64,000 nt of DNA from Haemophilus parainfluenzae (GCF_014931395.1 NZ_CP063120.1:348501-412500), one strand, 5' to 3'; counted from the first letter of the stretch, positions 44,533 to 55,039 are shown. Program-made: numbers and translations. The notes: generated by a model not told the origin, from the letters alone.

Positions 44533-45612
44533 TTACCAGTATGCACGTAAACCGATAACAGTTTTGAAATCACGGCTACGATCTACAGTGCTGTTTTCGT
44601 ATTTAGTGCGGGTTGCTTGCCATTCTAAGAATGGTTTCACTTTTAAAGAACCTTGGTTAAACACATAGTATTCAGTACCTACCATGAATTGGCGAGTTCT
44701 GTCTGTATTATTACTGTGTTTATCTGTTTTATATGCATACATTGCATAAACGTTCCAATCTTCGTTTAAACCTTGACGAACAATTGCACGCACTTCATTT
44801 TTAATGCGTTTGTCACCTTGGTTTTTGGTTACTTGACGCTCCAAATCTAAGCCATAAGTGGTGTGAACGAAGTTATATGCTAAACCTAAGCCATAAGCAT
44901 TACGGAATAATGACGTGTTGTTTGCATTTTCGGAAATTTCACGAGTAAAACCTGCTGCTACAGTTACATTTTGAATGCTATCAATTGCATGGTTGAAGAT
45001 AAGACCTGTACCCCAAGCATTTTTACGTTTGTTTGTTAAATCAAGGTTTTTCATGCTACGTTTGCTTGAACCACCGTAGTACGCACCAAATTTAACTTTG
45101 TTATCACCATAGTTACCGTTGTACACGTATTGAGTTACACGACGAGCAGAACCATCTAATAAGCCATCAGATAAGCTGTAAGTATTTGCTAAGTCGGTTT
45201 GTTTTACTTCATCAGTGATAGTTGGCATGTTACCGTAAGTTAACTCACCAAATTGTTTGTGGCCAAAACCAGCGTAAAGGAAGTGAGTATAAACATGATC
45301 AAAATCATGTTGTGAAGGTGCTTCACCACGCATACGCCATTCAGCACGACCTAATGCATAAAAATCACCACCTAAGCTTTGTTTTAATTTAATACCAAAA
45401 CGTGAACCATTGTTATCTACTGCGTGGTTGATGTGCTCTTTGCTTTCACCGCCCGCTACATAGTTAGTTTTGTTAGACGTGCTTTCCCACTTAACACGTA
45501 AAGAACCATAGAAATCAACATCCGTACCAGTTTGGTCAATGTGGAAGTTATAAGCTTGTGCAGAACCTGCTGCTAATGCAGCTACAGATAAAGCAAGAAG
45601 TGTTTTTTTCAT
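44533..45612 (-). CDS. Outer-membrane general porin (OmpP2-like)
   Basis: Trimeric 16-strand porin for small hydrophilic solutes. The signal peptide ends AGSAQA. The mature protein starts YNFHIDQTGTDVDFYGSLRV, then NNGSRFGIKLKQSLGGDFYALGRAEW, typical of OmpP2 and related Pasteurellaceae porins. It has many alternating beta-strands and ends VIGLRAYW; a terminal Trp replaces the usual Phe used for barrel assembly. 359 residues. The promoter region (45613-45775) is AT-rich. Surface loops are expected to vary between strains. Confidence 0.88.
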   Translation of the reverse strand: MKKTLLALSVAALAAGSAQAYNFHIDQTGTDVDFYGSLRVKWESTSNKTNYVAGGESKEHINHAVDNNGSRFGIKLKQSLGGDFYALGRAEWRMRGEAPSQHDFDHVYTHFLYAGFGHKQFGELTYGNMPTITDEVKQTDLANTYSLSDGLLDGSARRVTQYVYNGNYGDNKVKFGAYYGGSSKRSMKNLDLTNKRKNAWGTGLIFNHAIDSIQNVTVAAGFTREISENANNTSLFRNAYGLGLAYNFVHTTYGLDLERQVTKNQGDKRIKNEVRAIVRQGLNEDWNVYAMYAYKTDKHSNNTDRTRQFMVGTEYYVFNQGSLKVKPFLEWQATRTKYENSTVDRSRDFKTVIGLRAYW

Positions 45613-45775
45613 AACGCTTTCCCTATTATTTAATGAAGTTAATAAAAATTGAACTTTTTTAGTCTATACATCATAACCTAAATGTGTCAATCTTAAATTT
45701 TTCCAACTATCAGAAAATAGACAATATTTTGACTAAAATTAATCTAAATCAATACATTTCCAATTATTCTACAAA

Positions 45776-46729
45776 CTATTTAATTAAGGCATTTAGTCTA
45801 GAAAAGACCTGCATTGAAGTAATATTTCCCATTGAATTTGCCGTTAAATAATGCTGATTTTTACCATAACAGCCAATTAAGGTCGGATCCGTTGCACCAT
45901 AAAGCGTAATATTCGGTTTATCCAGCGCAGCAGTTAAGTGGGCAAGCCCGGTATCCACCGAAACCACTGCTTTCGCATTAGCAATTTGATAAGCCAATTC
46001 ATGTAATGAAAGCTTAGGTAAAACAACTACGTGAGATAATCCTTTTGCTAATCGCTCTGCTCTAGCCTTTTCTTTTTCATTTCCCCAAGGCAAACGGACT
46101 TGAACAGAAAGTGCGGTCAGTTTTTCGATTAAATTTCGCCATTCTCGTTCTGGCCAATGCTTTTCATCTCTTGTCGTAGAATGAAAAAAGATCACATAAG
46201 GCTCGATAGAATCTGCGGAAATAAAATGACGGGCAATGTCATAATCCCCTTTCGCTTTCGGTAATGGATAAGATAAGGCTTGCGCAAAAAGTTGGCGAAT
46301 ACGTTCTACCGCATGTTGTTGATAAGAAATATCGTATTTTTTATCGTAGAACAAGGAGGCAATCGGTTCACGGATACTTTTTCGATCATAACCATGCTTA
46401 ACGCCATTGGTTAAGCGTGTCGCAAAAAAGGCACTTTTAAAAAGCCCTTGAGCATCAATCACAGCATCATATTGATTGGCTTGTAATAAAGTGCGGTAAG
46501 ATTTCCATTCATTTTTTGTTTGAACCGAAAAAGGTGATTTTCGCCAACGTCTTAAGGCTATTGGAATGATTTGTTTCACGGCAGAATGCCAACGTGGGAT
46601 TTCGGTAAAATTCTCTTCCACCACCCAATCAATGGATAAATTAGGAATAGCAAGCTGTGCATCAGTCAGTGCAGGCAAAGTATGGATTATATCGCCCATA
46701 GAAGACGTTTTGATCACGCATACTTTCAT
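45776..46729 (-). CDS. waaC: Lipopolysaccharide heptosyltransferase I
   Basis: Adds the first heptose to Kdo in the lipooligosaccharide inner core at the cytoplasmic face of the inner membrane. GT9 features: MKVCVIKTSSMGDIIHTLPAL, DAVIDAQGLFKSAF, FFHSTTRDEKHWPEREWR and SVDTGLAHLTAALDKPNITLYG. The start at 46729 overlaps the stop of the EamA gene in ATGA; a longer frame begins inside that gene. 317 residues. The H. influenzae orthologue is called opsX. Confidence 0.92.
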   Translation of the reverse strand: MKVCVIKTSSMGDIIHTLPALTDAQLAIPNLSIDWVVEENFTEIPRWHSAVKQIIPIALRRWRKSPFSVQTKNEWKSYRTLLQANQYDAVIDAQGLFKSAFFATRLTNGVKHGYDRKSIREPIASLFYDKKYDISYQQHAVERIRQLFAQALSYPLPKAKGDYDIARHFISADSIEPYVIFFHSTTRDEKHWPEREWRNLIEKLTALSVQVRLPWGNEKEKARAERLAKGLSHVVVLPKLSLHELAYQIANAKAVVSVDTGLAHLTAALDKPNITLYGATDPTLIGCYGKNQHYLTANSMGNITSMQVFSRLNALIK

Positions 46730-47631
46730 TTGATTAACCTTCTTCCCCAATGCATAATTCCAAGCCCAGATACGGCTAAAACGCCGCCAATAATTAAGGA
46801 GGAATCCACTTGTTCATTCAACCAAACGGCTGAAAATAAAATGCCTAAAATCGGCACAAGAATAATGTAAGCCGAGGCATTGCCTGCCCCTAAGTGTTTC
46901 ACACCATCAAAATACCATGCATAAGCCAACACTGTTGAGCCAAATGCAAGACCTAGTAAACTAAACCATTGCGATCCATTTAATTGAAATACGGTTGCCC
47001 AATCTTCCGCACTTTCCGTCCATAATGCTGCCGACGTCAGCATGAAAAAACCAAAAGTAGAAGAAATCGTGGTGGCGGTGAGAGAATCAATTCCGATTAA
47101 TACTTTACGAGCCAATAAAGTATAAGCAACCCAGCAAACTAAAGCACAAAGCAATAACATTTGACCGAATCCAAAATTTTGTAAGAGATTAGTTGGATTC
47201 CCTTTTGTCATGGCTAACAAAGAACCGCTAATCGCAATAATCATCCCTAATACAACCCAGCGATTCCATTTTTCTTTAAATAATAAAATAGCAAAAAACA
47301 TCGTAAAGACGGGGTTAGAAGCAACCACCATCGTTCCTTGCCCTGCTGGAACATATTTCAAACCCCAAATAAAGAAAGTCGAATAACCAAAGATCCCAAG
47401 CAAAGCCGTTAACAATAACCCCACCCATTGATTAGGTCGCAGTTGTTTAGCATATTTGAAGCGATTCGCCGCATATAGCCAAATAATGAGTGGAATAATG
47501 GCGAAAAAAAAGCGCACGCTTGAAGCAACAAATGTCGGCATAGCTTGGGCAACCACTCGTCCCCAAGGCCAAGAGGCGCCCCATAAAATCACCATTCCAA
47601 TTAATTGTAAATGTATGCGGAGAGGGTTCAT
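46726..47631 (-). CDS. EamA-family DMT transporter
   Basis: Ten-helix transporter of 301 residues with two EamA repeats, featuring ILWGASWPWGRVVAQAMP near the start and GAGNASAYIILVPILGILFSAVWLNE near the end. It overlaps waaC by four bases, so both are translated together, although a role in lipooligosaccharide synthesis is not evident. Substrate unknown. Confidence 0.85.
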   Translation of the reverse strand: MNPLRIHLQLIGMVILWGASWPWGRVVAQAMPTFVASSVRFFFAIIPLIIWLYAANRFKYAKQLRPNQWVGLLLTALLGIFGYSTFFIWGLKYVPAGQGTMVVASNPVFTMFFAILLFKEKWNRWVVLGMIIAISGSLLAMTKGNPTNLLQNFGFGQMLLLCALVCWVAYTLLARKVLIGIDSLTATTISSTFGFFMLTSAALWTESAEDWATVFQLNGSQWFSLLGLAFGSTVLAYAWYFDGVKHLGAGNASAYIILVPILGILFSAVWLNEQVDSSLIIGGVLAVSGLGIMHWGRRLIK

Positions 47632-47659
47632 ATCATTAACATATCCTGTTTAGCCTTTT

Positions 47660-48244
47660 CTATTTACTTAAAGGCTCTGCTTGATAAGCTTTAATTTTTT
47701 CTCGTAAAGCGGCTTCAAATGCTTCTCGATGAACGTCATCCTGAAAAGCTGAATGAGGAATAGATAAATACTGTCCACTACCAATTCGAATCGTTAAGTA
47801 ACCATAATGATTTTCGATATGATGAATGTACCGATAATTATATAAAGTTTGGCAGAGAGCTATTTCAGAACATAACCCATCTTCTTTAATTCGTATGGTT
47901 CTTTTTTCCTTATTAGCTTCCTCATATACTTGGCTTTGAAAAGCTTTGGTATTTAAATAAGGTCGCAGACAAACAGCATAAAAAAAAGAACATAGTGAGA
48001 TAATCAATAATATATGCCCAGCATAATTAGCTAAGATATTTTCATAGCAATCATATAAATACTCTCCCCAATCCATCAGTTCAAAAGCAAGAAAAATACT
48101 TGGAAGCAAGAAAAATAAATATAATAAAAGATCGCCTAAACTCATCATCTTACGAAATTTATTATGCTTATAAACATTACGACTAATTTTACGAACCGCT
48201 TTGGCTTCATTTTTATCTAATACGGGTTGATATGTCACTTCCAT
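47660..48244 (-). CDS. YcxB-like membrane protein
   Basis: 194-residue protein with two hydrophobic helices (LLLYLFFLLPSIFLAFEL and ILLIISLCSFFYAVCL) and a C-terminal soluble domain. That domain has IRIKEDGLCSE, IHHIENHYGYLTIRIGSGQYLSIPHSAF, which is the YcxB-like (PF14317) pattern, with IPxxAF as its mark. Function unknown. It lies between waaF and the EamA gene on the same strand with short gaps and is probably part of the same transcript. Confidence 0.68.
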   Translation of the reverse strand: MEVTYQPVLDKNEAKAVRKISRNVYKHNKFRKMMSLGDLLLYLFFLLPSIFLAFELMDWGEYLYDCYENILANYAGHILLIISLCSFFYAVCLRPYLNTKAFQSQVYEEANKEKRTIRIKEDGLCSEIALCQTLYNYRYIHHIENHYGYLTIRIGSGQYLSIPHSAFQDDVHREAFEAALREKIKAYQAEPLSK

Positions 48245-48261
48245 TTTATATTCTCTCTTTC

Positions 48262-49305
48262 TTAAATGTCTAAAAGTGCGGTCAGTTTTTCTACCACATT
48301 TTCAGGTTTAATATCAATCAAACTTTGATGATACCCTTCCGAGCTATCTGTACTTTTACGCACCTTAATTAAATCGCCTTCAATTAAACGAATAATCACA
48401 GCCTTATCTGATAATGGTGGCGTATAAGTTGGGCTCGTTGGGCCGTAAAGTGCAACCAATGGACGATCTGTCGCAGCGGCAATATGCATTAAGCCACTGT
48501 CATTACTCACTACTGCCGTACAGTTAGCAATTAAATCTACCGCTTGATTCAGGTTTGTTTGCCCTGCTAAATTCAAACAGAACGGTTGTAGCTCGGCAGG
48601 CAACGCATTGCGGATTTGCTCTCCTGCGTCCACATCTTTTGGTGAACCAAATAATTCTACTGCGTAGCCTTTTTCAATCAGCATTTCGGCTAATTTAGCA
48701 TAGTGATAATGCGGCCAACGTTTTGCCGGGCCAAATTCCGCCCCCGGACAAAATCCAATAATCGGACGTTCGCCTAAAAGTGCGGTCTGTTTTTCAAAGT
48801 TTTTTAAGGTTTCTGCTTGTTGAGTTGGATCAACGGTTAAATAAGGTTTTAGAACAGGAATATCAGCCGCTTTTGGCACCGCATTTTGCTCAAAGGCTAA
48901 CGCTACATAACGTTGCACCATCATAGGGTAATCACATTTGTTATTGCGTAAATCGTTAAGCAAGAAATAACGGCTTTCCCCTTTCCAACCACGACGTACA
49001 GCAATTTTTGCAAAGGCGGGAATAAAGGCTGACTTCAAGGAGTTTGGTAGCACGATCGCTATATCATATTGATTACGCAATGCTTTACCTAAACGATAAC
49101 GCTCACACAAGGCAAACTTGCCGTGTCCGAGCGGCATTTCAATGGCATGACGCACTTCAGGCATACGGGCTAAAAGCGGTTTACACCAATTCGGTGCCAT
49201 CACATCAATTTGGCAATGGGGGGATTGCAGTTTGAGTTGTTGATACAAACTGTGCGACATCATCATATCGCCGACCCAAGATGGGCCGATAATTAAAATA
49301 TTCAT
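48262..49305 (-). CDS. waaF: Lipopolysaccharide heptosyltransferase II
   Basis: Adds the second inner-core heptose. GT9 motifs: MNILIIGPSWVGDMMMSHSL, VLPNSLKSAFIPAFAKI, GFCPGAEFGPAKRWPHYHYA and VSNDSGLMHIAAATDRPLVALYGPTSP. 347 residues, matching E. coli RfaF (348). The start follows AAGGT. It is next to hldD, whose product makes its donor sugar. Confidence 0.95.
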   Translation of the reverse strand: MNILIIGPSWVGDMMMSHSLYQQLKLQSPHCQIDVMAPNWCKPLLARMPEVRHAIEMPLGHGKFALCERYRLGKALRNQYDIAIVLPNSLKSAFIPAFAKIAVRRGWKGESRYFLLNDLRNNKCDYPMMVQRYVALAFEQNAVPKAADIPVLKPYLTVDPTQQAETLKNFEKQTALLGERPIIGFCPGAEFGPAKRWPHYHYAKLAEMLIEKGYAVELFGSPKDVDAGEQIRNALPAELQPFCLNLAGQTNLNQAVDLIANCTAVVSNDSGLMHIAAATDRPLVALYGPTSPTYTPPLSDKAVIIRLIEGDLIKVRKSTDSSEGYHQSLIDIKPENVVEKLTALLDI

Positions 49306-49363
49306 GCTTGACCTTATAACAAAAGTGCGGTTAAAAATAAGACTAATTTTAACCGCACTTTAT

Positions 49364-50323
49364 TCATTTTCTAGTATTGAACGACATTATTTGTTCAATA
49401 TTTTTATTTAACCACGCCATGTACTCAGCCACACCTTCCGCTACGGTTTTAAATGGTTTGTCATAGCCAGTTGCGCGAAGTTTCGTTAAATTCGCTTGCG
49501 TATATTCTTGATAGCGAGATTTCAAATGCTCTGGGAATGGAATGGTTTCCACCTCGCCTTTGCCATGGAATTTAATTACCGCTTTTGCCACTTCCGCAAA
49601 AGACTCTGCATTGCCAGTACCGCAGTTGAAGATACCTGAAATACCATTTTGCCAACACCAAATGTTGACTTGTGCTACATCGCCTACATAAACGAAATCA
49701 CGACGGAAGTGCTCACTGCCAGCAAATAATTTTGGATTTTCACCTTTCAGGATTTGGTTATTTAAGTGGAATGCCACGCTTGCCATTGAACCTTTGTGAC
49801 CTTCACGCGGACCATACACGTTGAAATAACGGAAACCACATACTGGTGATTGCGCTTCAGGTAAAATTGCACGCACATATTGGTCGAATAAGAATTTAGA
49901 ATAACCGTACACATTCAATGGGCCTTCAAATTCACGCTCTTCACGGAATTCAGTTTTGTCGCCATAAGTAGCCGCACTTGATGCATACAAGAACGGAATT
50001 TGACGATCTAAGCAGTAATGCAATAACTCTTTTGAATACTCGTAGTTATTGTGCATGATGTATTTACCGTCCCATTCAGTGGTCGCCGAGCAAGCCCCTT
50101 CATGGAATACGGCATCGATATCACCTAAATCATCACCAGCAATAATTGACGCGATAAAGTCTTCTTTGTCACAGTAATCTGCAATATCAAGATCCACTAA
50201 GTTAATGAATTTAGTCCCGTCTTTTAAGTTATCCACCACTAAAATATCTTTGCGTCCCATATCGTTTAATGCTTTAACGATATTACTGCCGATGAAACCG
50301 GCGCCACCTGTTACGATAATCAT
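49364..50323 (-). CDS. hldD: ADP-L-glycero-D-manno-heptose 6-epimerase
   Basis: Epimerises ADP-D,D-heptose to the L,D form used by WaaC and WaaF. The SDR fold begins [15 protein letters not shown] with the NADP-binding GGxGFIG, and the catalytic YGYSKFLFD follows at about residue 140. Start 50323 is chosen since family members begin exactly there and GAGGACAG precedes it; the longer frame adds 20 residues running into the neighbouring gene. 319 residues. Also called rfaD. Confidence 0.95.
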   Translation of the reverse strand: MIIVTGGAGFIGSNIVKALNDMGRKDILVVDNLKDGTKFINLVDLDIADYCDKEDFIASIIAGDDLGDIDAVFHEGACSATTEWDGKYIMHNNYEYSKELLHYCLDRQIPFLYASSAATYGDKTEFREEREFEGPLNVYGYSKFLFDQYVRAILPEAQSPVCGFRYFNVYGPREGHKGSMASVAFHLNNQILKGENPKLFAGSEHFRRDFVYVGDVAQVNIWCWQNGISGIFNCGTGNAESFAEVAKAVIKFHGKGEVETIPFPEHLKSRYQEYTQANLTKLRATGYDKPFKTVAEGVAEYMAWLNKNIEQIMSFNTRK

Positions 50324-50375
50324 AATTCTGTCCTCTTTAAAATAAGTCTGTGTATTGTAATAGATTTTGTGCCGC

Positions 50376-50879
50376 TTAGCCAAAAAACTCTGTGAAAAAC
50401 AACCGCACTTTTAAGCCCCAGTAACTCGTCCAGCCCGTTGTGGCCAAATCCATTTTTCCTTTATTTAAAATAATAATGGTCGGTGTCACATTCACCTGCC
50501 ATTGATCCGCAATCTTGCCTTGAGGATCATTCACCGTTGTAAACTGATAGTGATGTGTTTGTAAATAATCCTCCACATCCTTATTTGTCCCCGAACGTAG
50601 CGCGACAGAGACTACCGGATAGCCTTCTTCTGAAAGTGAATTAATCGCTGGAGAAGTATAACGACAATAACCACACCAACTTCCCCAGAAGTAAATGATC
50701 GTCGGCTTAGTTTGATCTAATTGAGGCAAAAAGAAGGCATCCCCCTGTAAATCATAAAGTGCCGTCGCATTGATTTCAGGTGGAATATTGGGTTTACGAA
50801 TAAAATCGAGAATACTGCTTACGACAATCAACGTCAGCATGAGCGAAATCGCATTTTTTAATAATGTTTTAAGTTTCAC
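50376..50879 (-). CDS. Membrane-anchored TlpA/ScsD-like thiol oxidoreductase
   Basis: 167-residue thioredoxin-fold protein tethered by an N-terminal helix ([18 protein letters not shown]), facing the periplasm. The active site is [14 protein letters not shown] (CGYC) and the cis-Pro lies in [11 protein letters not shown]. It resembles ScsD-type protein disulfide oxidoreductases. It ends 52 bp before hldD and may share its transcript. Confidence 0.83.
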   Translation of the reverse strand: MKLKTLLKNAISLMLTLIVVSSILDFIRKPNIPPEINATALYDLQGDAFFLPQLDQTKPTIIYFWGSWCGYCRYTSPAINSLSEEGYPVVSVALRSGTNKDVEDYLQTHHYQFTTVNDPQGKIADQWQVNVTPTIIILNKGKMDLATTGWTSYWGLKVRLFFTEFFG

Positions 50880-50989
50880 AATAAAATTTCATGATCTAGG
50901 ATAAATGGATTGTAATCGATCAGAAAAGTGCGGTCAAAATTACAGATATTTTGCTATGATAACCATATCATTTAATAAGGAGAAAAAAT

Positions 50990-51664
50990 ATGGATAGTAA
51001 ACAATTAGCACAATATATTGATCACACAGCCCTTACTGCTGAAAAAACAGAACAAGATATTCTTAAACTCTGTGATGAAGCCATTCAGTACGGCTTTTAT
51101 TCAGTCTGCATTAATTCAGGTTATATTCCTTTAGCCAAAGAAAAACTCGCTGGCTCAAACGTCAAAATTTGTACCGTTGTTGGTTTCCCACTTGGTGCCA
51201 ACTTATCCTCAGTCAAAGCGTTTGAAACCCAAGAAACCATCAAAGCGGGTGCAGGTGAAATCGATATGGTAATTAATGTTGGCTTGATTAAATCAAATAA
51301 ATGGGATGCCGTAAAAGACGACATTCAAGCTGTATTAACCGCTTGTCATGGCGTGCCACTTAAAGTGATTTTGGAAACCTGCTTACTCACCAAAGAAGAA
51401 ATTGTGAAAGCCTGTGAAATCTGTAAAGCGTTGGGTGTGGCATTCGTTAAAACCTCAACGGGTTTCAATAAAGGCGGCGCAACCGTAGAAGATGTGGCAT
51501 TAATGAAGAAAACGGTAGGCAACATCGGCGTGAAAGCCTCTGGCGGTATTCGTGATACCCAAACCGCACTAGCAATGATTGAAGCAGGCGCTACACGAAT
51601 TGGTGCAAGCGCAGGCATTTCGATTTTAACGGGTGTTTCTGATAATACCTCTAGTAATTACTAA
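50990..51664 (+). CDS. deoC: Deoxyribose-phosphate aldolase
   Basis: Cleaves 2-deoxyribose-5-phosphate to glyceraldehyde-3-phosphate and acetaldehyde in nucleoside catabolism. TIM-barrel features: [46 protein letters not shown] and the Schiff-base Lys in [18 protein letters not shown] supplies the second Lys. 224 residues, standard for the short form. A strong AAGGAG ribosome-binding site precedes it. It stands alone with a good terminator. Confidence 0.95.
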   Translation: MDSKQLAQYIDHTALTAEKTEQDILKLCDEAIQYGFYSVCINSGYIPLAKEKLAGSNVKICTVVGFPLGANLSSVKAFETQETIKAGAGEIDMVINVGLIKSNKWDAVKDDIQAVLTACHGVPLKVILETCLLTKEEIVKACEICKALGVAFVKTSTGFNKGGATVEDVALMKKTVGNIGVKASGGIRDTQTALAMIEAGATRIGASAGISILTGVSDNTSSNY

Positions 51665-51671
51665 TTGATAA

Positions 51672-51713
51672 TAAAAAAGGAGATTGAAGTGTGTGCTTCA
51701 ATCTCCTTTTTTA
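51672..51713. terminator. Bidirectional terminator between deoC and gph
   Basis: AAAAAAGGAGATTGAAG pairs with CTTCAATCTCCTTTTTT over 17 bp, one of the strongest hairpins in the window. Confidence 0.92.
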
Positions 51714-51721
51714 AACATCAA

Positions 51722-52396
51722 TTAAAGAATTTCTAATAACTTCGCAAAGCCATCAAACACCCAATCTGGGTTTGATTCAGCAATTGGGATATTGTAGTTG
51801 TATCCATAAGTTAATCCCACAACCGGGCAGCCTGCTGAATGTGCCGCGAGAATGTCATTTCGAGAGTCACCTACAAACAACACTTGGCGAGGTTCTACGC
51901 CAAATTTACCACATAAATAATACAATGGGCCTGGATGTGGTTTAATAGCAGGTAATGATTGCCCACCAAGCATTTCACTGAATAAATGATCGATGCCAAA
52001 TGCCGCTAATACCGGCTGAACGTGACGAGTTGGTTTGTTCGTTACTACAGCTAAGGTATAACCTCGAGCTTTCAAAGTTTCTAATGTTTCTTTTACATTT
52101 GGATATAAACGGCTCACATTACAAAGGTTCTCCGCGTAATACACGTTAAAACGCTCTTTCACTTGTTCCATTTCTGCATCTGAAAAGTCTTTACCTGTTT
52201 GCTCTTTTGCCCATTCTAAAGCTCGTGCAATCAATACTGGTGCCCCATTACCAATCCAAGTTAACACTAACTCTTCTGGTGCTTGAGGTAATCCAAAGTC
52301 TGCTAAAGCAGAATTCACAGACAACGCTAAATCTGGCAAGCTATTCACAAGCGTACCGTCTAAATCAAAACCGATAACTTTAAATTGAGTCTTCAT
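51722..52396 (-). CDS. gph: Phosphoglycolate phosphatase
   Basis: HAD-family phosphatase that removes 2-phosphoglycolate formed during repair of oxidised DNA ends. HAD motif I is GFDLDGTLVNS, motif II VVTNKP, and motif III/IV lies in KPHPGPLYYL and VGDSRNDILAA. Start 52396 (MKTQFKVIGFD) gives 224 residues, the family size; an ATG four codons earlier touches the rpe stop. Downstream of rpe, as in E. coli. Confidence 0.92.
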   Translation of the reverse strand: MKTQFKVIGFDLDGTLVNSLPDLALSVNSALADFGLPQAPEELVLTWIGNGAPVLIARALEWAKEQTGKDFSDAEMEQVKERFNVYYAENLCNVSRLYPNVKETLETLKARGYTLAVVTNKPTRHVQPVLAAFGIDHLFSEMLGGQSLPAIKPHPGPLYYLCGKFGVEPRQVLFVGDSRNDILAAHSAGCPVVGLTYGYNYNIPIAESNPDWVFDGFAKLLEIL

Positions 52397-52408
52397 TCTT
52401 ACTACCAT

Positions 52409-53080
52409 TTATTTAACTGAAGCTAACTGCGCGCGCATTTGATCAATGATTTGTTTATAATCTGGTTTACCAAAAATCGCTGAACCTGCTACAAACATAT
52501 CTGCACCGGCTGCGGCGATTTCTGCAATATTATCCACTTTTACCCCACCATCAACTTCTAAACGGATATCTAAACCGCTTTCATCAATTAGACGACGTGC
52601 CTGTTGTAATTTTCTCAATGTTGAAGGTAAAAAAGATTGTCCACCAAATCCTGGATTCACGGACATTAACAAAATCACATCCACCTTATCTAATACATAA
52701 TCCAAATAACTTAATGGTGTGGCAGGATTAAACACTAAACCCGCTTTACAGCCGTGATCTCGAATGAGCTGTAAAGAGCGGTCAATATGTTCACTGGCTT
52801 CAGGATGAAATGTAATGTAATCCGCACCCGCTTTGGCAAAATCAGGAATAATACGATCGACCGGTTTTACCATCAAATGCACGTCAATAGGTGCTTTAAT
52901 ACCATAATCACGCAAAGCTTTACACACGGCTGGGCCAAAGGTTAAATTCGGCACATAGTGGTTATCCATTACATCAAAATGAATCACATCCGCACCGGCA
53001 TTCAACACGTTTTGCACATCATCACCAAGACGAGCAAGATCTGCAGAAAGGATAGAAGGGGCGATTAAATAAGGTTTCAT
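52409..53080 (-). CDS. rpe: Ribulose-phosphate 3-epimerase
   Basis: Interconverts ribulose-5-phosphate and xylulose-5-phosphate in the pentose phosphate pathway. Family motifs: [51 protein letters not shown] and [11 protein letters not shown] with metal and catalytic residues. 223 residues. It directly precedes gph. Confidence 0.97.
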   Translation of the reverse strand: MKPYLIAPSILSADLARLGDDVQNVLNAGADVIHFDVMDNHYVPNLTFGPAVCKALRDYGIKAPIDVHLMVKPVDRIIPDFAKAGADYITFHPEASEHIDRSLQLIRDHGCKAGLVFNPATPLSYLDYVLDKVDVILLMSVNPGFGGQSFLPSTLRKLQQARRLIDESGLDIRLEVDGGVKVDNIAEIAAAGADMFVAGSAIFGKPDYKQIIDQMRAQLASVK

Positions 53081-53169
53081 TTGTCATCTCCTAAAGGATA
53101 AAAGTGCTTGTAGTTTACTACGTTAGGCTAAATTTTACCTTGATTATTTACAAGTTTTAGCTGAAAACA

Positions 53170-53219
53170 AAGAAAAAATAACCGCACTTGATTCAATTGT
53201 CTCAAAGTGCGGTTGGTTT
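53170..53219 (-). terminator. Inverted uptake-signal terminator of the nucleotidase gene
   Basis: ACCGCACTT (53181-53189) pairs with AAGTGCGGT (53204-53212), with an A-rich left flank, that is a T-run on the minus strand. Confidence 0.78.
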
Positions 53220-53242
53220 TTATCCTATTTTAAAAGGACTGA

Positions 53243-54907
53243 TTAGTTTAATCCAATGATTTCCCAACGGTTGTGAGATTGACCATCGATTTTGCCTTTT
53301 TTCACGTTAGTGATGTAATCGATCATCATATTTTGGATAGTGCCTTTTTCGCGGCCCATTGCGACTTTAGATTCCCAAAGTACTGGAATTTTTTGGCCTT
53401 CCCAAATACCACCTTTACCGTTTAATTGAGCGAAACGATATGAGTTCATACCCACTTTTAATTTCATATCATCTGTCACCGGTTTGCCGTCAGCAAGAGT
53501 TAAATCAACGATTTTGCTACCTTGTGGGTTACGTAAGTCAATTTTGTAATTTACGCCACCAAAAATGTCGTAAGTCACATATTTTGATTTTTTACGTTCC
53601 GCATTGTAACGGTATTCAGTATCACCTGGTTGGATGGTATCGAAGTAGTTCGCAGACCATTCCATATATTCTTTCAATTGTTTACCGGTCATTTCATAAA
53701 CGGTAACATCACCGCCTGCATAACGATAGTTAAAGATGATGTCTTTTTTCTTGATATCGCCTTTATCCATACGTGCTTTTTGATGGTCGAAAGAGAAAGT
53801 CACCACATCTGCACCGCTGTAATGTTGTTCAACATCATTAATGAATGAAGATAAACCAGTATCTTTTGAGAATACAGCAGATACACCGTGTTTAGTCTCT
53901 TGAGGTACCATTTCATTCGCTGTTTGACCGATTACTACGTTGTTTAATTCACGTAATTTCTCGTGATAAGGTTTGTAGATTTCCACAATTTTCTTATCTG
54001 CTTCAAGTGCTTTAACTGGAACCGTTTTAGATTCTTTCTTCACTAATTTCACTTCTTTTTTATCGTTGATATCAAAAGTTAAATCCACTTCAGATACCAC
54101 GGTACCGTAACGGTGTGGTTCAGTGATTAGTGTGTTTTTAATGGTTTCACTTGGTACATCTTTATGCATGTGACCCGCGATAACCACATCAATACCATCT
54201 ACTGCATTGATGACATCACGCATACCAGTATCAGGAATATTGTTTTCATTATCGATACCCATGTGGGTCACCGCAATAATCGCATCCACGCCTTTTGCTT
54301 TTAATTTCTCAACTTGTGTACGCGCTTCTTCTGTCGGTGAAGTAAATTTCATGTCTTTTAAGTTGCCCGTATCTTCTTCAAATTTTGCTGACATTGGGGT
54401 ACTTAAACCAATAATCCCTAACTTCACGCCATCTTTTTCGATGATGGTTGTCGCATCGATATAACGTTTGTCATTTTTCTTATGATAGAAGTTTGCGGTT
54501 AATTTTTTCGCTTTGATATCTTTTAGGATTTCATCTAATGCTTTCATCCCAAAGTTAAACTCGTGGTTACCCAATACGAAAATATCATAATTCATTTCGT
54601 TTAATACTTTTGGAATTGGGTGATCTTTGTAATATTTTTTATCTTTTGCGAACACATCGATTTGGTTATCTTGGATCGCATCACCGACTTCCACTAACAC
54701 CACGTTTTTATTATTTTTACGCACATCTTTCACATAAGTTGCAATTTGTGCATAAGAACCTGATTTGTCCTCTACGTCTGCACCATAGCTCCAAGGTACG
54801 ATACGACCGTGAACATCGGAGGTCCCTAATAATTTAATATTCACTTCTTGTGCCATTGCTGTGCTAACAGCAGAAAGCGCAAATAATGAGCAAAGTAATT
54901 TTTTCAT
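53243..54907 (-). CDS. Periplasmic 5'-nucleotidase / 2',3'-cyclic phosphodiesterase family enzyme
   Basis: Metallophosphatase of the UshA/NucA family that dephosphorylates extracellular nucleotides. Signal peptide MKKLLCSLFALSAVSTAMA. Metal-binding motifs in order: LGTSDVHGRIVPWSY, VEVGDAIQDNQ, LGNHEFNFG, AVTHMG and IAGHMHKD, followed by a C-terminal substrate-binding domain. Start 54907 follows AAAGGAAA; the longer frame adds 8 residues. 554 residues. In Haemophilus such enzymes help convert NAD to a form that can be taken up, but this particular substrate is not proven. Confidence 0.88.
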   Translation of the reverse strand: MKKLLCSLFALSAVSTAMAQEVNIKLLGTSDVHGRIVPWSYGADVEDKSGSYAQIATYVKDVRKNNKNVVLVEVGDAIQDNQIDVFAKDKKYYKDHPIPKVLNEMNYDIFVLGNHEFNFGMKALDEILKDIKAKKLTANFYHKKNDKRYIDATTIIEKDGVKLGIIGLSTPMSAKFEEDTGNLKDMKFTSPTEEARTQVEKLKAKGVDAIIAVTHMGIDNENNIPDTGMRDVINAVDGIDVVIAGHMHKDVPSETIKNTLITEPHRYGTVVSEVDLTFDINDKKEVKLVKKESKTVPVKALEADKKIVEIYKPYHEKLRELNNVVIGQTANEMVPQETKHGVSAVFSKDTGLSSFINDVEQHYSGADVVTFSFDHQKARMDKGDIKKKDIIFNYRYAGGDVTVYEMTGKQLKEYMEWSANYFDTIQPGDTEYRYNAERKKSKYVTYDIFGGVNYKIDLRNPQGSKIVDLTLADGKPVTDDMKLKVGMNSYRFAQLNGKGGIWEGQKIPVLWESKVAMGREKGTIQNMMIDYITNVKKGKIDGQSHNRWEIIGLN

Positions 54908-55039
54908 AAAATTTCCTTTAAAGTTGCACAATGTGCGGTTAAAAATGCCGGAGAATTATAGCGGTGAATCGATTGCTTACATAATTTTATTTTGAAGAAA
55001 AATAAAATTTATGAGCTTGATCACATTTCATTTGGAGGA

